From Silicimonas sp. (GTDB taxonomy: Bacteria; Pseudomonadota; Alphaproteobacteria; Rhodobacterales; Rhodobacteraceae): a stretch of DNA of 45,793 nt. The stretch spans positions 1 to 45,793 of the forward strand of contig JAJDVJ010000043.1 in NCBI GenBank assembly GCA_022826205.1, given 5' to 3'. Position 1 is the first letter of the stretch. Each line of letters opens with the position of its first letter. The translations under genes were made by a program, and so were the position numbers. The notes beneath the pieces were generated by a model. The model did no database searches, was not told the DNA's origin, and worked only from the letters and a program-made list of their open reading frames with translations. Positions 7,529-16,747 of the stretch are shown here, in pieces.

Positions 7529-8340
7529 TGCACCGGTTCTGGGCCGACTTCACGGCACGTGACTTCGCGGCGCAAGAGCGTGAGAGCCTCGTTGCCGTAC
7601 TGCCGATCAGCGCGACCGAGCAGCACGGACCGCATCTGCCGTTTTCCGTTGACCGAGCGATACTCGACGGGATCATTGCCGCTGCCGTGCCACAGATCCC
7701 CGAAACCTTGCCGGCCTTGTTTCTCCCGACCATGCCCGTGGGCAAGTCCAACGAGCACAACGCGTGGCCCGGCACGCTGAGCGTTTCCGCGCAGACGCTC
7801 ATTTCCCTGTTAATGGAGATCGGCGACTCCGTTGCCGCTGCGGGCGTGAGGAAGCTGGTGATCCTGAACTCCCATGGGGGCCAGATCGCGCCCATGGACA
7901 TCGTGGCGCGCGACTTGCGCGTCAGGCACCGAATGCTGACCATTGCCGCGAACTGGTTCGCGCACGGCGTGCCCGACGGGCTGTTTCCCGAAGACGAGCG
8001 GCGCTTCGGCATTCACGCGGGCGACATGGAGACCAGCGTGATGCTTGCCCTGCATGGCGAGCTCGTCCAGATGGAACATGCACGCGATTTCCGCCCCGCC
8101 ATCGCCGACATCGATCGCGACTACAGCCATGTCGGACTTTCGTCGGCCGGGAAGCTCGGCTGGATGGCACAGGACATGAACGCCGCCGGCGCCTGCGGCA
8201 ACGCGGCGGCCGCCACGGCGGACAAGGGCCGGGCGGTGATTGAACATGCAGCACGGCAGCTTGTTGCACTGCTTGACGAGGTTCATCGATTGTCGCTGTC
8301 GATTCTCGACACCGTGGCCAACCCGGATGCCGCCAGATGA
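7525..8340 (+). CDS. Creatininase-family amidohydrolase
   Basis: A 271-residue member of the creatininase/MftE superfamily, metal-dependent hydrolases acting on cyclic amides or related C-N bonds. Visible metal-site elements are E32-Q-H34-G with PHLP following, D43, NSHGGQ at 115-120, and H164-A-G-D-M-E169-T. All expected ligands appear present. It overlaps the preceding relic and shares ATGA with the following ATPase gene. ATG 7525 and ATG 7528 are both possible starts; GGAGGG lies a few bases upstream. In this operon it could open a ring product generated or imported by the neighbours. The family is functionally diverse, so creatinine itself need not be the substrate. Confidence 0.85.
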   Translation: MMHRFWADFTARDFAAQERESLVAVLPISATEQHGPHLPFSVDRAILDGIIAAAVPQIPETLPALFLPTMPVGKSNEHNAWPGTLSVSAQTLISLLMEIGDSVAAAGVRKLVILNSHGGQIAPMDIVARDLRVRHRMLTIAANWFAHGVPDGLFPEDERRFGIHAGDMETSVMLALHGELVQMEHARDFRPAIADIDRDYSHVGLSSAGKLGWMAQDMNAAGACGNAAAATADKGRAVIEHAARQLVALLDEVHRLSLSILDTVANPDAAR

Positions 8341-9110
8341 CCGGTGATCCAATCATCATGATGAACCGTGTCTCCAAGGAATTCGGTGACGTGCTCGCGG
8401 TGGACAACATGAGCCTGAGCATCCGCGAGGGAGAATTCGTCACGCTCCTCGGCCCCTCGGGCTGCGGAAAGTCCACAGCATTGAAGATGATCGCGGGAAT
8501 CTTGCCGTTGACAGCAGGAGAGATCACGATCTCGCCGCCGAAGGGTAATGCCGAACACGACCTCGGCTTCGTGTTCCAGGAGCCCACGCTGAAGCCTTGG
8601 GCAACGGTCTTCGACAATGTCTACCTGCCACTGCGGCTTGCCGGCGTCGGTCGCGGCGACGGCGAGCCCAGGGTGCGCGAGGCGTTGAAGGAAGTCGGCC
8701 TTTCGCGGTTTGCGCGCTCCTACCCGCGCCAATTGTCAGGTGGAATGAAAATGCGGGTGTCGATCGCCCGAGCCCTGGTCTCCCGGCCACGAATTCTCTT
8801 GATGGACGAACCATTCGCCGCGCTCGACGAGATGACCCGCACCAAGCTCAACAACGACCTGATGCAATTGTCTGACGACCACGGATTGACAGTGGTCTTC
8901 GTCACACACTCGGTCTTCGAGAGCGTCTACCTCTCCACCCGCGTCATCGTGATGGCGGCGCGCCCCGGGCGCCTGGTGGCGGACATGCCTCTGGATGCCT
9001 CATGGCCGCGCAGCGAAGACTACCGCACGTCGATCGAGTTCACCGAAGAGACCCGGCGCATATCCGAAACCCTGAAAGGCACGCTTCATGCCGACGAAAT
9101 CGACCACTGA
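8337..9110 (+). CDS. ABC transporter ATPase, TauB/SsuB/NrtD type
   Basis: This is the cytoplasmic ATPase of a nitrate/sulfonate/taurine-class importer, 257 residues. Motifs in order: Walker [10 protein letters not shown] near residue 40, Q-loop [10 protein letters not shown] near 81, signature LSGGMKMR near 133, Walker [14 protein letters not shown] near 155 and switch VTHSVFES near 190. All catalytic elements are intact. ATG overlaps the creatininase stop by 4 bases and the 3' end overlaps the permease gene by 23 bases, so expression of the three is coupled. Cognate partners are the permease at 9088 and the binding protein at 12520. Confidence 0.9.
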   Translation: MTGDPIIMMNRVSKEFGDVLAVDNMSLSIREGEFVTLLGPSGCGKSTALKMIAGILPLTAGEITISPPKGNAEHDLGFVFQEPTLKPWATVFDNVYLPLRLAGVGRGDGEPRVREALKEVGLSRFARSYPRQLSGGMKMRVSIARALVSRPRILLMDEPFAALDEMTRTKLNNDLMQLSDDHGLTVVFVTHSVFESVYLSTRVIVMAARPGRLVADMPLDASWPRSEDYRTSIEFTEETRRISETLKGTLHADEIDH

Positions 9111-9960
9111 CCGAACCCGCGATGTCCACGAAGACGGTGGTGCCCCGATCAACATCGGGCATCTGCGCCGCGCCCGGCGCGAACGGGTCCTGAGCTGGGT
9201 CATGCCAATCACGCTGCTGGTCGTCGCCATCTGCCTCTGGGAATTCCTAGTCCGGTATCACGAGATTCCCAAATACCTGATTCCTGCCCCGAGCCTGATT
9301 GCCGAGACCTTGGTGAGGGACTTCGCGTCGCTGATGGCATCGTCGTGGTTCACGGTGAAGCTGACATTCCTTTCGCTCGCTCTGGCGATCGTCGGCGGAG
9401 TGCTGCTTGGGGCGCTGTTTGCCCTGTCGCGACCAGTAGAACTGAGCCTTTTCCCGTTTGCCGTGATCCTTCAGGTCACTCCGGTTGTTGCCATCGCGCC
9501 GCTCATCCTGATCTATGTCGACAGCACGTTTGCCGCGCTCCTGATCTGTGCCTGGATCGTCGCATTCTTTCCGATCTTGACGAACACGGTGGTCGGCCTT
9601 CGATCCGCCGATCACAACCTGCGCGACCTCTTCACCATGTACCGCGCAACGCCGTGGCAGAAATTGCGCTACCTTCTGGCCCCGTCCGCCCTGCCCTATT
9701 TCATGGCCGCGCTCCGCGTTGCCGGCGGTCTGGCCCTTATCGGCGCGGTGGTGGCGGAATTCGTGGCCGGGACGGCTGGTCAGCACACCGGGCTTGCCAG
9801 CCGGATCATCGAGAGCTCGTTTCGCAGCGAAATTCCCCGGATGTTCGCCGCGCTGTTCCTGGTATCCTTGCTGGGCATCGTGATCTTTCTCCTGACCAGC
9901 TGGGCATCGCACCGGGTTCTGGGTCACTGGCACGAAAGCGAGATTCGTCGTGAACACTGA
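9088..9960 (+). CDS. ABC transporter permease, TauC/SsuC type
   Basis: A 290-residue inner-membrane permease. A hydrophilic N-terminus of about 30 residues precedes the first helix (MPITLLVVAICLWEFLV), and six hydrophobic segments can be traced. The EAA-type coupling segment near residues 180-200 (LFTMYRATPWQKLRYLLAPSALPYF) fits the family. It overlaps the ATPase gene by 23 bases and the amidohydrolase gene by 11. The start at 9088 is the only ATG in frame ahead of the first helix apart from one immediately before it. It should form the channel with the ATPase at 8337. Confidence 0.88.
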   Translation: MPTKSTTDRTRDVHEDGGAPINIGHLRRARRERVLSWVMPITLLVVAICLWEFLVRYHEIPKYLIPAPSLIAETLVRDFASLMASSWFTVKLTFLSLALAIVGGVLLGALFALSRPVELSLFPFAVILQVTPVVAIAPLILIYVDSTFAALLICAWIVAFFPILTNTVVGLRSADHNLRDLFTMYRATPWQKLRYLLAPSALPYFMAALRVAGGLALIGAVVAEFVAGTAGQHTGLASRIIESSFRSEIPRMFAALFLVSLLGIVIFLLTSWASHRVLGHWHESEIRREH

Positions 9961-11122
9961 GTTCAGTCACGTTCTGCTGAGCGGCCAGACAGTTGCGCTC
10001 GGCCTTCGGCAGGGCCGCATCGTCGCGATCGAACCGCGGCTGGAACCGGCGCGTCACGTGGCCATCCCGCTGCCCGTGGACCCGCATGTGCATCTGGACA
10101 AGACCTTCACTGCCGGTCGCTGCAAGTCAGCCCGACCCGGCCTCTTTGGCGCAATTGACGCAATGGAAACGGATCTCGCGAACTGGAGCGAAGAGGATCT
10201 GCGCTCTCGCATGGGCCGGGCGCTGAAGGAAGCCAGCGACAACGGAATAAGCGCGCTTCGCAGCCATGTGGACTGGCCCGGGGCGCAGACGCCGCTCGCG
10301 TGGGACGTGCTCGGCGAATTGGCGCAGGATTGGTGCAGCCGCGTCCGTGTGCAGCGAGCCTCGCTGACACCTCTAGATCTGCTGGGCGATCCGGACCACG
10401 GGCCGGGCATCGCCGAACGCGTGGCCAAAGACGGCGAGGTTCTGGGCTGTTTCGTTTATCGAAATTCCCGGATCGACGAGTGGCTGGAGCAAGTGTTCGC
10501 GCTTGCCGCAAGACATGGCTTGCGCCTCGACTTTCACGTCGATGAAGGACTGGAGGCGGAGGCGAACGCCTTTGACCGGATCGTGGCTCTGACTGCCAGG
10601 CACCGGCTTGCGGGGCGGGTCCTTTGCGGCCATGCCTGCTCGCTGTCGATCCGACCTGAGCGCGAAGTCGCACGCGCGGCCGACGCGGCCGCGGAAGCCG
10701 GTGTTGCGCTGGTCGTGCTACCAACGGCCAATCTCTGGCTGCAGGACAGTTCCTGCGACCGAACTCCAAGGATGCGAGGACTTGCACCGGTGCACGAGAT
10801 GCGCGCCGCCGGTGTTTCCGTCCTGTTCGGATCGGACAACGTCGCCGACCCGTTCTATCCTTTTGGCAGCTACGACGCGATCGAAGTGCTGCGGCTGGCG
10901 TCGGTGTCGGCGCAGTTCGATCCGGCGGGATGGCTGGACGCGATAACCACCGAACCCGCCAAGGCGCTGGGGCTGGATCGACCGGAGCTCGTGGTCGATG
11001 CCCGGGCAGATTTCCTGCTGATTGAAGGGCACGACTGGAACGAGGCGCTGCGCAGCCCGCGTGCGCGCCGACTCGTAGTGCGGACTGGCGAGATCGGGCA
11101 AGACGACAGGGCGGCAGCATGA
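9950..11122 (+). CDS. Cytosine-deaminase-like amidohydrolase
   Basis: A 390-residue amidohydrolase of the CodA / N-acyl or pterin deaminase group. Metal and catalytic residues are in place: H46-x-H48 in DPHVHLDKT, H196 with E199 in FHVDEG, H228 in CGHA, and D296 in GSDNVADPFYPFG, the last strongly reminiscent of cytosine deaminase. The start is GTG 9950, inside the 3' end of the permease gene; the stop shares ATGA with the FAD oxidase start. A deaminase beside an importer and a RutR-like regulator suggests use of a pyrimidine, pterin or similar amino-substituted ring. The exact substrate cannot be told from the motif set. Confidence 0.85.
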   Translation: MNTEFSHVLLSGQTVALGLRQGRIVAIEPRLEPARHVAIPLPVDPHVHLDKTFTAGRCKSARPGLFGAIDAMETDLANWSEEDLRSRMGRALKEASDNGISALRSHVDWPGAQTPLAWDVLGELAQDWCSRVRVQRASLTPLDLLGDPDHGPGIAERVAKDGEVLGCFVYRNSRIDEWLEQVFALAARHGLRLDFHVDEGLEAEANAFDRIVALTARHRLAGRVLCGHACSLSIRPEREVARAADAAAEAGVALVVLPTANLWLQDSSCDRTPRMRGLAPVHEMRAAGVSVLFGSDNVADPFYPFGSYDAIEVLRLASVSAQFDPAGWLDAITTEPAKALGLDRPELVVDARADFLLIEGHDWNEALRSPRARRLVVRTGEIGQDDRAAA

Positions 11123-12486
11123 GAGCAACGGCTGAGCAGCTGGCGGCATTCCGAAAGGACGTCGGGACCATCCCCTGCCATGAAGAAGCGGGGCTACTGC
11201 AGACAAAATCACGTGACTATTATTGGTACTCGCCGATCCTGAAGGAGCGGCTCGATCACTGTCTGGGCCAGTTGCTGGTGCGTCCGCGGACTGAAGAAGA
11301 GGTCAGGATCATTGCCGAATCGGTGGCGCGGCACCGAATTCCGTTGACTGTCAGGGGCGGAGGCACCGGTAACTACGGACAGTGCGTTCCGATCGACGGC
11401 GGCGTGATTCTGGAGATCACCGGCCTGTCGGCCATACGCGAAATCTCCGACGGGCGCGTGATCTGCGGGGCAGGCGCTCGCATCGGACAGGTCGAGAACG
11501 AAGTGGCCCGAACCGGGCAGATGCTGACCATGTTTCCCTCGACCAAGCGGATCGCCACGATGGGGGGTTTCGTGGCCGGCGGTTCGGGTGGCATCGGCTC
11601 GCTGCGCCATGGAATGCTGCGTGACGGCGGAAACATCACCTACCTGCGCATCGTCACCGTCGAGGAGAAACCCAGAATCATCGAGCTCCGTGGCAAAGAC
11701 ATCCTAAAGGCCCAGCATGCCTACGGCACAAATGGCATCATCACCGAGATGGACTATGCGCTTGCGCCGGCCACCAACTGGATTCATGCGATCGCGCTCT
11801 TCGACGGCTATCGCACGGCACTCGACTTTGCCGTACACGCACAGGACGCAGGTCTCGACGCCTATCTCCTGACGGTCGTCGAACGCGGGTTCGCCCGCTT
11901 CTATCGCCGCCTCACCAACCATTTCCCCGCCGGAAGGGACGCGGTCTTTTCGATGATGGCACCGGACGCGATGCAGGAATTCCGGGCTTGCGTGGACGGC
12001 TTCCACGGAATGATCAGCCTTGAAATGTCCCTGCACGAGGTGGAGGCCGCCAACCTGCCTCCGGCCTGGGAGTGCGGCTGGAACCACACCACGCTGCAGG
12101 CGCTGAAGCTCGAACCGGGCATTTGGTCCTACCTGCAGGTGGCCTATCCACGCCCGTTCGATCCCGGTCTCGTCGTGCACCAGAAGGAGCGCTATGGCGA
12201 CGAAATCCATTTCCATCACGAGATGGCGCGCATGGACGGCACGGTCCAGGTCTTCGCGTTGCCGCTCGTGAGGTGGCGTGGCCGGGAGCGCATGTACGAG
12301 ATCATTCACGAAATGGAAGAGATCGACGGCTGCACGATTTTCGATCCGCACGCGATCACGATTGAAGACGGGGGCATGAAGGAGATCGACACGGTGCAGA
12401 TCGAATTCAAGAAGGAAGCCGATCCCCACGGCTTGATGAACCCGGGAAAAACCCGGGGCTGGCTGCCCGAAATGGAAAGGGCGTAA
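11119..12486 (+). CDS. FAD-linked oxidase (PCMH-type FAD-binding domain)
   Basis: A 455-residue oxidoreductase with an N-terminal PCMH/VAO-type FAD-binding domain. The pyrophosphate-binding stretch GGGTGNYGQ is at residues 80-88, and a second glycine-rich FAD segment (GGFVAGGSGGIGSLRHG) lies near 150-166. The C-terminal half is less recognisable and should be the substrate cap. No Fe-S cluster motif or secretion signal is seen, so it is probably cytoplasmic. Related families include GlcD and D-lactate dehydrogenases. In the operon it would oxidise an alcohol, amine or hydroxy-acid intermediate between the amidohydrolases. Coupled to the upstream gene by a 4-base overlap. Confidence 0.82.
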   Translation: MRATAEQLAAFRKDVGTIPCHEEAGLLQTKSRDYYWYSPILKERLDHCLGQLLVRPRTEEEVRIIAESVARHRIPLTVRGGGTGNYGQCVPIDGGVILEITGLSAIREISDGRVICGAGARIGQVENEVARTGQMLTMFPSTKRIATMGGFVAGGSGGIGSLRHGMLRDGGNITYLRIVTVEEKPRIIELRGKDILKAQHAYGTNGIITEMDYALAPATNWIHAIALFDGYRTALDFAVHAQDAGLDAYLLTVVERGFARFYRRLTNHFPAGRDAVFSMMAPDAMQEFRACVDGFHGMISLEMSLHEVEAANLPPAWECGWNHTTLQALKLEPGIWSYLQVAYPRPFDPGLVVHQKERYGDEIHFHHEMARMDGTVQVFALPLVRWRGRERMYEIIHEMEEIDGCTIFDPHAITIEDGGMKEIDTVQIEFKKEADPHGLMNPGKTRGWLPEMERA

Positions 12487-12519
12487 CCCGAACTGTCATG
12501 CAAAAAGGAGAATGGAATC

Positions 12520-13509
12520 ATGATGAAGAGAATGTTCGCCGCACTGGCGGCAACGCTGATTGCGAGCGGCGCCACGGCCGCTGACAAGGTCGTATTCGCC
12601 ACCAATTGGCTGGCCCAAGGCGGTCATGGCGGCTTTTACCAAGCGCTCGCCGACGGAACTTACGAGGAGCACGGGTTGGACGTGGAAATTCAGATGGGTG
12701 GTCCTCAGATGAACAACCGTCCGCTCCTGGCAGCAGGCAAGATCGATTTCCTGATGACCGGAAACCTGCTGCTGTCGATCGACAACGTCCGCAACGAAAT
12801 TCCCACGATCGTCGTAGCGTCTTATTTTGAAAAGGACCCGCAGGTCCTGATTGCCCACAAGGGCCAGTACGGGGGCTGGGATGACTTGGTGAACGCGCCG
12901 AAGATCCTGATCTCGAAAGACGGGCAATTCAGCTTCTGGCAATGGATGACGGCTACGCACGGCTTCCGAGACGAGAGCCTGCGTCCCTACGGCTACAACC
13001 TTGCCGAATTCCTGAATGACGAGAAGATGGTGCAGCAGGGTTACGCGACGGCCGAACCGCTCTACGCAGCAAGCGCTGGGGCAGAGGTGGAGACTTTTGT
13101 GCTGGCCGACTACGGCTGGAGCACCTATTCGACAACCGTCGAAACCAGGGTCGAATTGGTCGAAAGCAATCCTGACCTCGTGCAGCGCTTCATCGATGCG
13201 TCGACCATTGGTTGGTACAACTACCTCTATGGCGACAATTCTGCAGGCAATGCGGCAATCATCGAAGCCAATCCGGACCAGACACCCGAAAAGCTCGCCG
13301 GCGAGGTCGCGCAGATGAAGGCGCTCGGAATCATTGATAGCGGCTACCAGCTCGAGGCCGGAATCGGCGCGATAGACCTGCAGAGGGTCAGGGCCTTTCA
13401 CGATCTTGCCGTGGAAGCCGGCATCATCGAAGCCGGTTCGGTCGATGTCGAAATGGTCGCAACCGACCGCTTTGTGAACAAGATGGTCGGAATGGACCTC
13501 AAGCCGTAG
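12520..13509 (+). CDS. ABC transporter substrate-binding protein, NMT1/THI5/SsuA-like
   Basis: This is the periplasmic binding protein of the importer, 329 residues. The signal peptide MMKRMFAALAATLIASGATA is followed by mature ADKVVFATNW. The opening F-x-x-N-W-L-A-Q-G-G-H-G-G-F-Y pattern and the later N-terminal lobe EHGLDVEIQMGG fit THI5-like proteins, which bind pyrimidines, sulfonates or nitrate. AAAAGGAG lies upstream of ATG 12520. It sits behind the enzymes rather than beside its ATPase and permease (8337-9960), but no other orphan partner is near. A preference for a pyrimidine-like ligand would agree with the deaminase and the regulator; this is inference. Confidence 0.88.
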   Translation: MMKRMFAALAATLIASGATAADKVVFATNWLAQGGHGGFYQALADGTYEEHGLDVEIQMGGPQMNNRPLLAAGKIDFLMTGNLLLSIDNVRNEIPTIVVASYFEKDPQVLIAHKGQYGGWDDLVNAPKILISKDGQFSFWQWMTATHGFRDESLRPYGYNLAEFLNDEKMVQQGYATAEPLYAASAGAEVETFVLADYGWSTYSTTVETRVELVESNPDLVQRFIDASTIGWYNYLYGDNSAGNAAIIEANPDQTPEKLAGEVAQMKALGIIDSGYQLEAGIGAIDLQRVRAFHDLAVEAGIIEAGSVDVEMVATDRFVNKMVGMDLKP

Positions 13510-13521
13510 GTGCGCGGGGCC

Positions 13522-14127
13522 ATGCGACTGCTAGTGGTATTCTGTCACCCGAGTCGTGAGAGCTTTGGCGCCGCCGTCTTCGACACCGTCTGCCGCACCT
13601 TGCGTGCGGCAGGCCACGACGTGCGTGTGCGCGATCTCTACCGAGAGGAATTCGAGCCGGTCCTGAGTGAGCAGGAATGGTCCGATTACCTGCCGCACAC
13701 CCGAGCCATCATCGACAAGCACCCGGATCACATCGACGACCTGAAATGGGCTGAGGGGCTACTGGTGATCTACCCGACCTGGTACTACGGACCTCCGGCA
13801 ATGCTGAAGGGCTGGCTCGAAAGGGTATGGCTTCCCGGAATTGCGTTTGAAGTGGCCGATGCCCGGCTGAGGCGCACAAAGGGGAAACTCGGGCACATCC
13901 GGCTCTTTGCCGGGATAACTACATCGGGCTCGCCATGGTGGTGGATCCGCCTGATACGCGATCCCGGACGCAGCTTGTGGACCAGGGGCCTGCGCCCGCT
14001 GTTTTCGCCGAAATGCAAGGTGATCTGGCTCCAGCTCTATGACATGAATAATTCGACCGAGGAGGCCCGTACCAGATTTCTCGCCCGTATCGAAAGGACT
14101 TTGCAGCGCATACCTGTCAGACCATAA
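13522..14127 (+). CDS. Flavodoxin-fold NAD(P)H oxidoreductase (NQO/KefF-like)
   Basis: A 201-residue protein of the NAD(P)H dehydrogenase (quinone) family. The N-terminal strand and phosphate loop MRLLVVFCHPSRESFGAAV binds the FMN/FAD phosphate, and YPTWYYGPPAMLKGWLERVW near residues 88-107 is the family's second hallmark. Members pass electrons from NAD(P)H to flavins or quinones. It could supply reduced flavin or regenerate carriers for the FAD oxidase in the same operon. A GTG at 13510, touching the preceding stop codon, would add MRGA; ATG 13522 gives the usual N-terminus. Last gene of the operon. Confidence 0.82.
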   Translation: MRLLVVFCHPSRESFGAAVFDTVCRTLRAAGHDVRVRDLYREEFEPVLSEQEWSDYLPHTRAIIDKHPDHIDDLKWAEGLLVIYPTWYYGPPAMLKGWLERVWLPGIAFEVADARLRRTKGKLGHIRLFAGITTSGSPWWWIRLIRDPGRSLWTRGLRPLFSPKCKVIWLQLYDMNNSTEEARTRFLARIERTLQRIPVRP

Positions 14128-14521
14128 CCGCAGCTCTGCCTGCACGCGACTTCGCTTGGGTATGACAAAGAGACCCTGCACTTCTGGCACTCGGCTTCTG
14201 CGGCTTGCCCGAATGCGCAGGCCGGACTATAGGGCAAGCTGGCAAATACTCGATTGACGCCGGGGATGGTCCGGCTCTGGCACCAGCAAAACTCATTCGT
14301 GACCAGTTCAGCGTGACCCTGACAGGAGCCGGCAACAGTGTGGAAGGCGTCTTCAAGTTGGTACGATGTTTTCGGAAACTGTCTGATTTTCAACGTTTCA
14401 ACCGGGTAAGGAAGATGCTCATTAAGGACGAACCGTCGATCTCTAAAGTAGTCGAGGTTGCGGCGATGACGCCCACCAACGACATCCCGGTCAATGCCAC
14501 GGCTTGCGGCCCGTTCAGCAC
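14128..14521. other. Intergenic stretch between operon end and tetR gene
   Basis: Nothing convincing is encoded. A 106-codon plus-strand frame (14205-14525) runs into the tetR start but has no domain, no good ribosome-binding site and atypical composition. The stretch must hold the tetR promoter, but no unambiguous -35/-10 pair stands out. The palindromes seen at 6804-6843 do not recur here. Confidence 0.45.
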
Positions 14522-15166
14522 ATGAATTCACGATCAGATTTCGCCCAGAAGCGCGAGGCGCTCAACGAAACGATCCGCGAGGCCGCGATTGCGGAATTCG
14601 CAGAGCACGGATTGCGTGGCACCACAACCCAAGCCATTGCTGATCGCGCCGGGCTTACAAAGACCAAGCTGCACTACCATATCAGCGGCAAGGAAGAACT
14701 TTACCAGGACGTCATCGACCAGATCATCGGGATCTGGGCCGATCTTTTTGACGGAAGCGCCGTCAACCGGGATCCCGAGTCCGTGCTGAGGGACTACGTC
14801 GTTCGCAAGGTCCGGTTCTCGCTCGAACACCCAAACAAGGTGAAGCTGTTCACAAACGAGGTCATGCGCGACGCAGGCATGTTGCAGGATCACTGGATAC
14901 GGTCGCGCGAAGACGTCCGGCGCTCAGCTTCGCTGATCGAGAGCTGGATTGCCGACGGACGTGTGCGTCCTGTCGATCCGGTCTTGCTGCTGTTCCACAT
15001 CTGGGCGATGACGGAATATTACGCCGTCATGGGCAAGCAGGTACGGTTCTTTCTCGAGCATGAGGATTCGGACACGTTGAGTGCAGAGTACATTGCGTCC
15101 GAGATTGCCAACGTGATCCTTAACGGGCTGCTTGAGGTTGACACCCGGGAACGAGCCCAAGCCTGA
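14522..15166 (+). CDS. TetR-family regulator, RutR-like
   Basis: A 214-residue repressor-type protein. The N-terminal helix-turn-helix is clear: AEFAEHGLRGTTTQAIADRA followed by GLTKTKLHYHISGKEELY, about residues 22-60. The all-alpha ligand-binding C-terminal domain resembles the YcdC/RutR type, with VMRDAGMLQDHW near residue 117. RutR in E. coli senses uracil and controls pyrimidine use. ATG 14522 was chosen over an upstream in-frame ATG at 14504 because MNSRSDFAQKR fits the usual short N-terminus. Position behind the catabolic operon makes it the probable local regulator, perhaps acting at 6800-6843. Confidence 0.85.
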   Translation: MNSRSDFAQKREALNETIREAAIAEFAEHGLRGTTTQAIADRAGLTKTKLHYHISGKEELYQDVIDQIIGIWADLFDGSAVNRDPESVLRDYVVRKVRFSLEHPNKVKLFTNEVMRDAGMLQDHWIRSREDVRRSASLIESWIADGRVRPVDPVLLLFHIWAMTEYYAVMGKQVRFFLEHEDSDTLSAEYIASEIANVILNGLLEVDTRERAQA

Positions 15167-15520
15167 GAACAGCGATGTCGGGCGAAGGGCATGTCCCACA
15201 AACACAGGCAGATTTGCACTTCAGGCTCGGAGGGGCTTGTTTCGCTGGCGTGTTCGCTTTATGTTCATGTTGCGGCCAGTCGATAGAAAGTTGATTGTCC
15301 CATGTCGCTCCCAATGTTCGGGGAGCCTTTCCCCAGTTCTTCGGCCTTCTAGCATCGCTTAGACTTGGCACTCGGCCAAGTGCCCATTCTGTCGAGGACA
15401 CCTATATCTGCGGGGGCGAGGACTGCGGTCATGGCGCTCGCGACCTCAATTATGCTGCAGCATTGCCGACACTTTTTTGGAGCAGGCCGTCACCCCTTTT
15501 CGCGACGTGTCCGAATGACA
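15167..15520. other. Gene-free region between convergent genes
   Basis: The tetR gene and the beta-barrel gene converge on this stretch. No reading frame has recognisable content. One small hairpin is possible (GGCACT 15368-15373 with AGTGCC 15380-15385), but it lacks a T-run, so it is at best a weak terminator. Confidence 0.45.
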
Positions 15521-16747
15521 TCAGAAGAAATGAACGAGGCGCAGTGTCGCCGATCGCGAAGGGCCCGCGAAAACCCCCGATCCGTCTGAAGTTTCGCGGC
15601 CGCCGAATTCTGAGCCATCGGCACCGAAGGGGCTGAAAAAGTCGAAAGCCAGATCGGTGTTGTCACCGAGCGCGTAGTTGACGCCGACCGTGGCAAGCTT
15701 GCTGCCGTCGTTCAGGCTGATGATTGCTCTGGGGCTGATCGAAAGATCGGCGGTCACCTGAAGCTGGCCCCCGGGCGCCAGGAAATCCTGCCCGCCGAAG
15801 AAGACCTGCCCGTTCGACATCCGCTTTGCCAGGTCTGCTGGCAGGGCGTCCAATGGCACCGCGGCATCCACGCCGAAACCGTTGCGAAAATACTCCGCAA
15901 AATAGGAAACGCTCCAATCCCCCAAAGTGCCGAAGTTGGTGATGTTGAAGAGCCAAGACGGATGCGTGGCGCCGTCAGCAAGCCGCCAATGAACGTACTC
16001 GGCGTTCCAGGATGCCCCGCCCAACGGACCGCTCAGGTTCAGCCCCGTCACGTTGTCACCGCGGTCGCGGGCATAGAAAAGCGCACCGTCGAAGCTGCCT
16101 AGGGTCGCACTGCCGCGGATTGCCAACGTGCTTTGGTCCATGTCGACTGCCCCGCCGTACGTTTCCGCACGCGGGACGGCAATGGTCTGGACATCGGCAC
16201 CATTGTCAAAAAGGTATTGAGCGTAGAGCATGTCGACGCCAGGCTTGTAGCTGGTGTCAATCGCATCGGGCGAAAACGGTGCCACGATGTCGGATGGATG
16301 AAAGAACAGCCCGCTCCCCCATGTGATGGCTTGCCGCCCCGCCTTCAAGACCAGGCTTTCACGGGTGTAGGCGACCGAAGCACGGTCGATGACGCCGACA
16401 ACTGTCTGATCCGGATCATGCGACCAGTCGCCACTCAGATCCAGCAATGTCCGTGGCGGGCCTTCGGTAAGCTTCAGATCGGACGCCAAGGCAATCTGGC
16501 TGCCATGCGCAGCCTTGAGCTGTGTGTGAACCTCAAAGCGAAAGGATCCCTCGAACTTGTCCCACATGACGCGTGCGGTCGCCGTCAGCGCCCGGGTGTC
16601 CCGATAGCCCAAGTCAGCCTCCAGACTTGTTGCATCCGCACTGCTTGACGTCAGCCCAGCTTCGGTCCGCACGCGAAAGTCATCGGCCCCGACCGGCATT
16701 GCCATGATTGCGGCAAGGAGGACCGCACTAGGCGCTGCTGCGCGCAT
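15521..16747 (-). CDS. Outer-membrane beta-barrel protein of the Lol-like operon
   Basis: A 408-residue exported protein. A signal peptide (MRAAAPSAVLLAAIMAMPVG, cleavage near ADD) is followed by alternating amphipathic strands and a terminal aromatic pattern ending LRLVHFF, the usual BAM-recognised beta-signal. The stretch LVLKAGRQAITWGSGLFFHPSD near residues 137-158 recurs in alginate-export/DUF1302-like porins. Start ATG 16747 lies 17 bases inside the ATPase gene, so translation is probably coupled. As last gene of an operon with a LolA-like carrier and a LolCD-type transporter, it could be the outer-membrane acceptor or exit pore of that pathway, which is inference. Confidence 0.7.
   Translation of the reverse strand: MRAAAPSAVLLAAIMAMPVGADDFRVRTEAGLTSSSADATSLEADLGYRDTRALTATARVMWDKFEGSFRFEVHTQLKAAHGSQIALASDLKLTEGPPRTLLDLSGDWSHDPDQTVVGVIDRASVAYTRESLVLKAGRQAITWGSGLFFHPSDIVAPFSPDAIDTSYKPGVDMLYAQYLFDNGADVQTIAVPRAETYGGAVDMDQSTLAIRGSATLGSFDGALFYARDRGDNVTGLNLSGPLGGASWNAEYVHWRLADGATHPSWLFNITNFGTLGDWSVSYFAEYFRNGFGVDAAVPLDALPADLAKRMSNGQVFFGGQDFLAPGGQLQVTADLSISPRAIISLNDGSKLATVGVNYALGDNTDLAFDFFSPFGADGSEFGGRETSDGSGVFAGPSRSATLRLVHFF

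Noticed and set aside
14205-14525. A 106-codon frame before the tetR gene
   Set aside because: No domain, no ribosome-binding site, and it overlaps the tetR start; more likely chance.
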